This document shows, one piece after another, positions 1 to 5,283 of a DNA stretch of 6,805 nucleotides. The DNA is from Chloroflexota bacterium (GTDB taxonomy: Bacteria; Chloroflexota; Chloroflexia; JAMDCE01). The stretch is from the NCBI GenBank assembly GCA_023489135.1, contig JAMDCE010000552.1, positions 383-7,187 on the forward strand, read 5' to 3'. The notes under the pieces were generated by a model. The model was not told where the DNA came from. It ran no database searches and worked only from the letters and a program-made list of their open reading frames with translations. The position numbers were made by a program, and so were the translations under genes. Within the stretch, counting starts at the first letter, position 1. The number at the start of each line of letters is the position of its first letter.

Positions 1-909
1 GGCGCGCCAATTGCTTTCTATCGCGAGTATATTATCGAGCACGAGTTCGGACTATCGAATCAAGATGTCTGGTCGTGGCTGGGGGATTCGGCAAAGGGAT
101 TGGGCATCGGGATTGTGACCAGCCTGATCATCTTCAACCTCATTTATTTTCTCGTTCGCCGAAGTCCTCGTCGATGGTGGCTGTACGGGGCCGGGGTCGT
201 TATTGCCTTCTCGGTCGTGATGGCTACGCTGGAGCCGGTGCTGGTTACGCCGCTGTTCAACAAGTTCGAGCCCCTTCGCGACCAGGCGCTGAAGAGCCGC
301 ATACTGGCGGAGGCCGAGCGTGGTGGAGTGAGCGTCGCCGACGTGCTGCAGGCGGACATGAGTCGCCAGACCAAGGCCGCGAATGCGTACTTCATCGGCA
401 TCGGACCGACGAAGCGCATCGTGCTATGGGACACGTTGCTGGACAACTTCTCTGGCGATGAGGTGCTCACCATAGTAGCTCACGAGATGGGGCATCAGGT
501 GCACAACGACATCTGGCGCAGCATCGGCGTGGGGGCGGTCTTCTTCCTCGTCGGCTTCTACTTGCTGTACCGCATCCTCGGACCGTTAATCAGTCGGTTC
601 AAAGCCCGTTTCGGCTTCTCCCGTTTGGAAGATGCGGCCAGTCTGCCATTGGCGCTGCTTCTGGTTGGGCTGCTCTTCTTCGCGGCTCAGCCTGTCCAGA
701 ACACCTTCAGCCGCTACATCGAGCACGAGGCGGACCACTACGCTCTCGATCTGACGCACCAGAACGACGTGTACGCAAACGCGCTGGACAAACTCGGCAG
801 AGTCAACGTCTCAGACCCTGATCCGCCAGCCTGGATAGAGTTCCTGTTCTACTCGCATCCGTCGTTGAAAAAGCGCATCGAGTTCGCGCGGGAATACAGG
901 CCCCAGTGA
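1..909 (+). CDS. M48-family membrane zinc metalloprotease, Ste24/CAAX prenyl protease 1-like (5' end outside window)
   Basis: The frame is open from the first base, so this is the C-terminal 302 residues of a longer protein. An internal TTG at 100 could be mistaken for a start, but the 33 codons before it read as normal Ste24-type sequence (YREYIIEHEFGLSNQ, then a WLGD segment), so the gene begins upstream of the window. Seen directly: the zinc motif HEMGH (codons at 481-495; two His ligands and the catalytic Glu), the third-ligand motif SRYIEHEAD (Glu at 721-723), hydrophobic segments around 100-160, 190-250, 525-580 and 640-695, and the family's C-terminal FYSHPSLKKRIEF. Family knowledge: integral-membrane peptidases that cleave within or near the membrane, with roles in protein quality control or processing; the bacterial substrate is usually unknown. 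All catalytic residues are intact. It ends in TGA and converges on the response regulator gene 11 bp away. HtpX is less likely because the C-terminal arrangement is Ste24-like. Confidence 0.93.
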   Translation, partial: GAPIAFYREYIIEHEFGLSNQDVWSWLGDSAKGLGIGIVTSLIIFNLIYFLVRRSPRRWWLYGAGVVIAFSVVMATLEPVLVTPLFNKFEPLRDQALKSRILAEAERGGVSVADVLQADMSRQTKAANAYFIGIGPTKRIVLWDTLLDNFSGDEVLTIVAHEMGHQVHNDIWRSIGVGAVFFLVGFYLLYRILGPLISRFKARFGFSRLEDAASLPLALLLVGLLFFAAQPVQNTFSRYIEHEADHYALDLTHQNDVYANALDKLGRVNVSDPDPPAWIEFLFYSHPSLKKRIEFAREYRPQ

Positions 910-920
910 CGTGAGCCTTT

Positions 921-1298
921 TCAGGCGTTTGTTGCCCACTTCCGCACGCAGGATTGCAGGTCGGAGAGATCGAATGGTTTGACAAGGCAGGCCTGCGCTC
1001 CTACCTCCTTGCAGGTTTTCGCGACGTTGACCCCTGCGGTCATCAGAACGACGGGGACTTCAGAGTGGCCTGTGGAGCGCAGCCACTGACAAAACTCTCT
1101 GCCGTCCATTAGTGGCATCGAGATATCGAGGAGAATAAGCGATGGGGTGACCTCCGCCAGCTTCTGCATAGCCTCTTCCCCATTCGTAGCGCCTATGCAC
1201 TTGAAGCCGTCGAACGACAATGCCATGTCGATGAAACTAATGATTGTGCGGTCATCGTCGACGACAAGCACGTGGTCCAGCCTGGTTTCGCCTGGCAT
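921..1298 (-). CDS. Stand-alone CheY-like response regulator (receiver domain only)
   Basis: This is a 125-residue protein that is one receiver domain with no output domain. Visible landmarks: the acidic pocket VVDDD (Asp14-16), phospho-acceptor Asp58 in LILLDISMP, the conserved Thr87 in LMTAG, and Lys107 in the KPF motif. All residues needed for phosphotransfer and switching are present. ATG at 1298 is well supported by AGGAGG at 1307-1312 with 8 nt spacing. That Shine-Dalgarno overlaps the stop codon of the upstream kinase gene, which suggests translational coupling and equimolar production. Inference: it accepts phosphate from the kinase encoded just upstream and acts by protein-protein contact rather than DNA binding. 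Because there is no effector domain, its final target cannot be read from the sequence. It could equally be a CheY-type or a Spo0F-type relay protein. Confidence 0.95.
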   Translation of the reverse strand: MPGETRLDHVLVVDDDRTIISFIDMALSFDGFKCIGATNGEEAMQKLAEVTPSLILLDISMPLMDGREFCQWLRSTGHSEVPVVLMTAGVNVAKTCKEVGAQACLVKPFDLSDLQSCVRKWATNA

Positions 1299-1306
1299 TG
1301 GCAGTT

Positions 1307-1312
1307 CCTCCT
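1307..1312 (-). promoter_or_regulatory. Shine-Dalgarno of the receiver gene, overlapping the kinase stop codon
   Basis: On the minus strand this reads AGGAGG, 8 nt before ATG 1298. The kinase stop TAG occupies 1313-1311, so terminating ribosomes sit on this site. Such overlap usually couples translation of the two genes. Confidence 0.85.
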
Positions 1313-3311
1313 AACTACTTTGGATTGTGAATTGGCTAAGAGGAAGCTCCACAGAGAACGTGCTGCCTTTGCCTGGCTCGCTATCGACCCAAATACGTCC
1401 TCCGTGGGCGTCGACAATCGCGTGGGTGACATACAATCCGATCCCCATCCCCTCCGCGCTGATCCGCTTGGCTCCCTCCGACCGGTAATAGCGCTTGAAG
1501 AGGTTGGACAGAGCCTCAGGCGCTATACCGATGCCCTGATCTGCCACTGATAGGTACGCCTTACCGTCCGCTCGCCGCATTGACACGCGGATTTCACCCC
1601 CGTTCGGACTGTATCTGATAGCGTTATCTAAGAGGTTGGTAACGACTTGCTCGATATACCCCGGGTCCCAGTAACCTACCACATCGTCTTGGACATCCAG
1701 GACCCATTGATGCTTCTCGCTCTTGACTCTTGCCTGGTCAACTTGCTTGCTCACGAGTTCTGCCAAATTGATTCGCTGAGGTTTCATCTCCAGCCGCCCC
1801 ATCTGCACGCGCGAAACGTCGAGGAGTCGGTTCACCAACCAAACTACCTTATCGACCTGGCTGTCGATGATTTGCAACGGTACCCGGAATTCTTCATAGA
1901 GCTGTGTAGGCCGCACGCGTTCGTGGAGGATCTGGGCAAAGCCTTTGAGCGAGGTGAGAGGTGATTTCAGTTCATGGGAGGCTACCGATAGGAACTCATC
2001 CTTTAGATGCTCGATTTCCTTCAATGCGCTGATGTCCTGGAACACCCCGACAGCTCCCGCCAAAGCGCCTTCGTGATCGAACAACGGGGCAGTGTTGCAG
2101 AGAAGGGGTTTCTGCTCGCCAGTAGGCCATTTAATGATCATCTCCACGCCTTTGAGCGTTTCACTCTGTAAAGCTGAGCGCGCGAGAGGAAGCTCCAGCG
2201 AAGGGTACAACGTGCCATCCGGACGATAAAGCTGAAGGTCCTCGGCGTATTCGTCTACCGGCGCTCCATAGGGCACCGGGCGACGGTAAAGCTCATCTGC
2301 CGCCTTGTTCGTGATGGTGATGCGGCCTTCGGCGTCACAGATAACGACGCCTTCGGGCATGCTGTCGATGATGATCTGGAGGTTTTGCTTTTCCGCCTCT
2401 GCGGTCTGACGCAGCCGCGCCAGCTCGTCATTGCGCTCGATCAGATGTTTCCTCTGAGCCTCGATCTCTTCGTTTTGCTTAGAGAGTTCGTCGCTTTGAG
2501 CTTGAATCTCTTCGGCCTGCGCCTGGAGTTCCTCGTTCTGGCGCTGAAGCTCCTCGTTTTGAGTCTGGATTTCCTCGTTCTGGGCCTGTATTTCCTCGGA
2601 CTGAGCCTGGAGTTCCTCGTTCTTTTCTTGAAGGTTCGCAGCCAACATTTGCACCTGTTCATGAGCGAGCGCAACCTGGAGGCTCAAGCCAAGCTGATAA
2701 ACAGATGTCTCTGTGAAGCTCACAGCATCGTCGGACAGATCGCGGAGGCCGCCAAGTAACATTGCGCCGACGAGTTGATCCTGGCAGACCATCGGCACAG
2801 CCACTATCGTCTTTGGCGGCACCTGGTCAAAGCCAAATCGCACCTGGAAGGGAGCATCTGTCGGGATATCTCTCACTAACACCGTGCGCCGAGACGCCGC
2901 AGCCTCGCCCAGAATGCCATCTCCAACCTTGATGGTCTGTGGTGCGTCGTCTAAAGAATGAGTTCCGACGCGCCTGAGCGCGTTCGTCTTTGGATTGTGA
3001 ATGTAGACGAGACCGATCTCGCAATTCGCATACTTGGCGATCTCGCGCAATGCCTCGCTGGCTAATTGCTCGGCGTCGATGCTGGAAGCGAGGATCGATG
3101 AGAGGCTGGCCCGCGCCGACAGACGTTTCTCTCGATTGAAAAGCTGCTGAGCCATCGAGCTGAAAGTTGCGGAAAGCACGAGCAACTCGTCGCGCGCCGT
3201 TTGCACCTCCTGCAAACTGCCAACTTTGGGGGCAATGGCGAGAGCCGGCCCGAAGTCACCTCCAGCGAGGGCTCGGCAGGCTAAGAACAGTCTGCGAGTG
3301 GGTCTGCTCAC
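1311..3311 (-). CDS. Histidine kinase body: HAMP-GAF-coiled coil-PAS-HisKA-HATPase (C-terminal piece of the split kinase)
   Basis: 666 residues if started at GTG 3311. That GTG has no Shine-Dalgarno and lies inside the region that joins TM2 to HAMP, so it is a nominal start. Domains by residue: HAMP about 1-57 (Pro at 4, GGDF at 17-20, then the second helix); GAF about 70-222; coiled coil 225-312, built of heptads such as NEELQAQ and NEEIQAQ; PAS about 312-430; HisKA about 433-500 with phospho-acceptor His446 in SHELKSP; HATPase about 545-660 with N box NLLDN (559-563), G1 DQGIGI (591-596) and G2 GMGIGL (621-626). All catalytic residues are present, so the protein should autophosphorylate if made. 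Without the sensor half it would be soluble and cut off from its periplasmic input, leaving GAF and PAS as possible cytosolic ligand sites. The receiver gene follows with stop/Shine-Dalgarno overlap, making it the likely phosphate acceptor. Confidence 0.85.
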   Translation of the reverse strand: MSRPTRRLFLACRALAGGDFGPALAIAPKVGSLQEVQTARDELLVLSATFSSMAQQLFNREKRLSARASLSSILASSIDAEQLASEALREIAKYANCEIGLVYIHNPKTNALRRVGTHSLDDAPQTIKVGDGILGEAAASRRTVLVRDIPTDAPFQVRFGFDQVPPKTIVAVPMVCQDQLVGAMLLGGLRDLSDDAVSFTETSVYQLGLSLQVALAHEQVQMLAANLQEKNEELQAQSEEIQAQNEEIQTQNEELQRQNEELQAQAEEIQAQSDELSKQNEEIEAQRKHLIERNDELARLRQTAEAEKQNLQIIIDSMPEGVVICDAEGRITITNKAADELYRRPVPYGAPVDEYAEDLQLYRPDGTLYPSLELPLARSALQSETLKGVEMIIKWPTGEQKPLLCNTAPLFDHEGALAGAVGVFQDISALKEIEHLKDEFLSVASHELKSPLTSLKGFAQILHERVRPTQLYEEFRVPLQIIDSQVDKVVWLVNRLLDVSRVQMGRLEMKPQRINLAELVSKQVDQARVKSEKHQWVLDVQDDVVGYWDPGYIEQVVTNLLDNAIRYSPNGGEIRVSMRRADGKAYLSVADQGIGIAPEALSNLFKRYYRSEGAKRISAEGMGIGLYVTHAIVDAHGGRIWVDSEPGKGSTFSVELPLSQFTIQSS
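2451..2621 (-). repeat. In-gene tandem 21 bp (heptad) repeats encoding the Glu/Gln coiled coil
   Basis: About eight consecutive seven-residue units encode variants of NEELQAQ: NEELQAQ, SEEIQAQ, NEEIQTQ, NEELQRQ, NEELQAQ, AEEIQAQ, SDELSKQ, NEEIEAQ. The units are similar at DNA level (GAG/GAA, CTC/ATC, CAG codons). Leu/Ile at one fixed position per heptad with Glu/Gln around it predicts a parallel coiled-coil signalling helix between GAF and PAS. Its complementary strand reads as Leu-rich hydrophobic sequence. Confidence 0.9.
2593..2624 (-). repeat. Inverted-repeat arm 1 (inside coiled-coil codons, probable donor)
   Basis: On the minus strand, 2618 down to 2593 encodes residues 232-240 of the kinase body (EELQAQSEE). 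This 26 bp occurs again as a perfect inverted copy at 3331-3356. Extending to 2624 gives 31 of 32 matches, with one mismatch at 2619. It lies in a repeat array that continues on one side, so this arm is most simply the source. Confidence 0.93.
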
Positions 3312-3324
3312 CGACTGGGACGTG

Positions 3325-3356
3325 AAGAAGGAGGAACTCCAGGCTCAGTCCGAGGA
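3325..3356 (+). repeat. Inverted-repeat arm 2 (in the TM2 codons of the kinase, contains the TGA)
   Basis: On the plus strand this reads as coiled-coil DNA (KEELQAQSEE in one frame), although the gene runs on the minus strand. It is 26 bp perfect (3331-3356) and 31/32 over the whole stretch against the minus strand of 2593-2624, with 700 bp between the arms. It begins exactly where the hydrophobic TM2 codons LLSIVVAFL end (3357) and stops shortly before the HAMP start. The in-frame TGA at 3347-3345 is part of the copied bases. Confidence 0.93.
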
Positions 3357-3938
3357 GAGAAAAGCCACGACGATGGACAGCAAGTTCGTGTCAGACTGTG
3401 TCTTGCCGACATCAGATTTCGCCTGGTTCCTCAAGCTGAACTCGAGAGCGACGAAGGCATCTGCTTTCTCCAGGAGTTGCTCGCGCATCGGCAACATCTC
3501 TTGCTCGATGGTTTGCTGTGCCTCCGCAAGCTTTCCCTGCTGGCGCAGGGCAATGGCCTTGACTGCTGCCTCGGTATACTGCGCAGCTAACGGCTGAATC
3601 TGGTCGAAAAGCTCTCTTCCTTCCTTAGTCTTGAGCATCTTATCCAGGCTTGCCAGGGCATTTTGAGATGACGCGACGGCCTTGTTGTAAGCTGCAAGGT
3701 AGCGTTCGTTGCCTGACAAGACGTAGCTGCGAACATCGGCAGACTCGCGCAGGTAGGCTGTTTCGATATTACTGGCAGCGTCAGCCCTCGGCATAATCTG
3801 ATCGGTGAGCTGTGCTATCGACTCGTTGAGGCGTTGCTGTTCATAGACGTGCACTCCTAACAGCAGCATCACCAGGAGGAAAACGATACCAAAGCCGAGC
3901 GTCAGACGTTGGCTGATGCTAGTATCATTGAGCCACAT
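3345..3938 (-). CDS. Membrane sensor piece of the split kinase: TM1 plus CHASE3-like helical domain
   Basis: 197 residues from ATG 3938. The start is supported by GGAGGGG at 3943-3949, and there is a 25 bp gap from the CheR stop. Residues 12-32 form a strong membrane helix (GIVFLLVMLLLGV). Residues 33-183 are polar, helical and periplasmic or extracellular, and include a CHASE3-like stretch (RSYVLSGNERYLAAY, 70-84) typical of four-helix-bundle sensors on kinases and chemoreceptors. Residues 186-194 (LLSIVVAFL) start the second membrane helix, then the frame gives SSD and stops at TGA 3347-3345. A normal TM2 needs about ten more hydrophobic residues. In the -1 frame the same DNA encodes LLGLSLEFLLL, but the frame would have to shift back before HAMP. 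As encoded, the product is a single-pass membrane protein with no kinase. The ligand is unknown. Confidence 0.75.
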   Translation of the reverse strand: MWLNDTSISQRLTLGFGIVFLLVMLLLGVHVYEQQRLNESIAQLTDQIMPRADAASNIETAYLRESADVRSYVLSGNERYLAAYNKAVASSQNALASLDKMLKTKEGRELFDQIQPLAAQYTEAAVKAIALRQQGKLAEAQQTIEQEMLPMREQLLEKADAFVALEFSLRNQAKSDVGKTQSDTNLLSIVVAFLSSD

Positions 3939-3942
3939 CCTT

Positions 3943-3949
3943 CCCCTCC
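3943..3949 (-). promoter_or_regulatory. Shine-Dalgarno that fixes the kinase start at ATG 3938
   Basis: The minus strand reads GGAGGGG, with the GGAGG core 6 nt before ATG 3938. The frame stays open far upstream inside the cheR gene, so this site together with the membrane helix that follows decides the start. Confidence 0.8.
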
Positions 3950-3963
3950 ACTCCAAATATCGG

Positions 3964-4833
3964 TCAAACCTTGCGATACAACCTGGCGTGACGATCAACA
4001 ACCTCAAAGGTTGGTTGACGCATTCTAGTGAGTTGTTCGGCCTCGCCGAGACACAGGTATCCACCCTGGGTAACGCTTGATGTAAGAAGGTCGAGGGCTC
4101 GCTCTTGTGCGGGGTGCGCGAAATAAATGAGCACGTTGCGGCAGAGGACAAGATCGAACGGCAGGCCATCGGCGACCGCCTGCGCTGAGAGAAGATCGTG
4201 GTGCGAAAACGACACGCGCTGGCGTATACTATCTGGCGCTTCATATCGGAGACCCAAGCGGGCCGGCGCGGATATGAAGTATGTGCTGATCAGGTCCGGC
4301 GGGGTTTCCCCCAATGCAGTTTCTGAGTACACGCCCCGCCGAGCAACTGCGAGCGCATTCTCGTCAATGTCGGTTGCCCATACGGTAGCTTCAGCTAGTT
4401 GGTGGCCTTGTCTTGCCATCTCTTCTATCAGAATAGCCAAAGAGTAAGCCTCCTCGCCGTTGCCGCAGCCAGCGCTCCAGATGCGTAGCTTGCCGCCAGT
4501 CGTACTGCGCCTTATGATATCAGGCAGAACCTCTTCGCGAAGCCGAGCAAATACTCGGGCATTTCGGAAAAAGCGGCTCACCTTCATGGTAACGTGCTCT
4601 AACAAATGCCGGCTTTCAGGAGGATCGTTGGCAAGACGAGCGGCATATTCTGAGTAGCTCTGGCAGCGCAGTTTCTGGAGACGACTCGTGACCCTTCGCT
4701 CTATTGTCTTGCGTCTGTACAGGCGCAGGTCGATCCCTTCCCGTTCAAGCACAAGACGAAGCACTTCATCGAGACCAGCTTCCTGCCCGGCCAGAGGCGA
4801 TCCACCAATCGATGCGTCCGTCATCGATTTCAT
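3964..4833 (-). CDS. cheR: CheR-type SAM-dependent protein-glutamate methyltransferase
   Basis: 289 residues from ATG 4833. CheR enzymes transfer methyl from S-adenosylmethionine to Glu side chains of chemoreceptors. Seen: an N-terminal helical CheR domain (DEVLRLVLEREGIDLRLYR, then RRVTSRL), the family-specific SRFFRN, the SAM-binding glycine motif IWSAGCGNGEEAYSLAI, the acidic motif ATDIDENAL with RRGVYS, SFSHHDLL, and FDLVLCRNVLIYF. The protein is full length, with no pentapeptide-binding insertion that I can recognise. Start choice: ATG 4833 and ATG 4824 are both plausible, and neither has a clear Shine-Dalgarno. The frame also extends to TTG 4884, but those extra residues do not look like CheR. 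The sensor kinase follows 25 bp after its TGA, so they are probably co-transcribed. No chemoreceptor or CheB lies in the window, so the substrate may be elsewhere or may be the kinase itself (inference). Confidence 0.92.
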   Translation of the reverse strand: MKSMTDASIGGSPLAGQEAGLDEVLRLVLEREGIDLRLYRRKTIERRVTSRLQKLRCQSYSEYAARLANDPPESRHLLEHVTMKVSRFFRNARVFARLREEVLPDIIRRSTTGGKLRIWSAGCGNGEEAYSLAILIEEMARQGHQLAEATVWATDIDENALAVARRGVYSETALGETPPDLISTYFISAPARLGLRYEAPDSIRQRVSFSHHDLLSAQAVADGLPFDLVLCRNVLIYFAHPAQERALDLLTSSVTQGGYLCLGEAEQLTRMRQPTFEVVDRHARLYRKV

Positions 4834-5071
4834 AGTATAACCATTAGGGAGCGCGCAGTCTACCCCAAACTTTAGTGCTTCCAAAACAGGAAAAACATTG
4901 ACACCACCGCCAGTTGGGCCTAGAATTGGCTTATCCCGTACACGGGTACAGTATTACCGCCTCGGCGTGGTGCGGTCGGGTTCTCACTCCATCACTTGGA
5001 TGCCGCGCAACATACAGACAAACACGATGAAAGGATGTGGTCGAGGGAATGTCGATATCCTCTTCGCCTTC
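4834..5071. other. Intergenic region between the small-protein gene and cheR; possible cheR operon promoter
   Basis: This is the longest gap inside the leftward cluster, and I find no coding potential in it. On the minus strand a weak sigma70-like pair is visible: TTGGAA (4884-4879), 16 bp, TAGACT (4862-4857). It would start transcription shortly before ATG 4833/4824. TATACT also lies right before ATG 4833 (4839-4834). Two small dyads occur: CCCGT-AC-ACGGG (4935-4946) and ACCGC/GCGGT (4956-4960 with 4972-4976). Neither is followed by a T-run, so they are operator candidates at best. All are weak matches. Confidence 0.3.
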
Positions 5072-5278
5072 TCAGGTCTTATACTCGTACAGGTAATCGA
5101 ACTCCAGGTCCAGGTCGTTCACGATTTGCCAGAGGGCAGCGAGCGCGACACGCGCGTTGGCCGCGGCGCAAGGAGGTAGGTCCTGCATCGACAACAGTTC
5201 TTTGAGTCCCCGGTATAGATCGATCGCTTTCTCCTCAACAGGAGTTGTCTCACGTCCCACTAAATCTATGCCTGACAT
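5072..5278 (-). CDS. Small helical protein of unknown function, coupled to the CoA ligase
   Basis: 68 residues. I do not recognise a family. ATG 5278 has GAGGGG (5288-5293) at 9 nt, placed across the end of the ligase gene, whose TAA is at 5286-5284; only 5 bp separate the genes. Composition is acidic to neutral and strongly helical, with no signal peptide or membrane helix. Visible blocks: an N-terminal VEEKAIDLYRGLKELLS helix, a short DLPPCAAANARVALAALWQ stretch with the only Cys, and an acidic aromatic tail DLDLEFDYLYEYKT. The good ribosome site and close coupling argue that it is a real gene. Inference: it works with the ligase, perhaps as a partner or accessory subunit; it is too short and lacks the DSL motif for a carrier protein. 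Confidence 0.75.
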   Translation of the reverse strand: MSGIDLVGRETTPVEEKAIDLYRGLKELLSMQDLPPCAAANARVALAALWQIVNDLDLEFDYLYEYKT

Positions 5279-5283
5279 ATTTC

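Larger units (their letters stand above)
1311..3938 (-). pseudogene. Membrane sensor histidine kinase gene interrupted by one in-frame TGA (parent of the two pieces below)
   Basis: Read as one gene from ATG 3938 to TAG 1311, the locus has 876 codons in a single frame, with one internal stop at codon 198 (TGA, 3347-3345). Order encoded: TM1, CHASE3-like sensor, TM2 (damaged), HAMP, GAF, heptad coiled coil, PAS, HisKA, HATPase. Sensor and kinase halves fit together as one classic transmembrane kinase: the sensor half ends inside TM2 and the kinase half begins at HAMP. The damage is confined to the TM2 codons, where a 32 bp inverted copy of the coiled-coil DNA lies. The rest of the frame is clean and all catalytic motifs are intact, so the lesion is recent, or an artefact, or is tolerated by bypass. 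There is no evidence that TGA is a sense codon here, because the protease, receiver, CheR and small-protein genes all end in TGA. Confidence 0.7.

Noticed and set aside
100..909. M48 protease starting at TTG 100
   Set aside because: The frame is open to base 1 and the codons before 100 encode conserved Ste24-like sequence, so the gene starts outside the window.
915..933. Intrinsic terminator between the convergent protease and receiver genes (GCCT-TTTC-AGGC then GTTTGTT)
   Set aside because: The stem is only 4 bp, the T-tract is broken, and it overlaps the receiver stop; too weak to call.
3345..3347. TGA read as an amino acid (recoding or selenocysteine)
   Set aside because: Four other genes here end in TGA. 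Readthrough would give SSDxAWSSSFF, a poor membrane helix, and nothing in a HAMP kinase calls for selenocysteine.
3939..4244. Extended N-terminus of the sensor piece up to 4244
   Set aside because: This part overlaps cheR in another frame and has no family features; ATG 3938 has a good Shine-Dalgarno and starts directly before the membrane helix.
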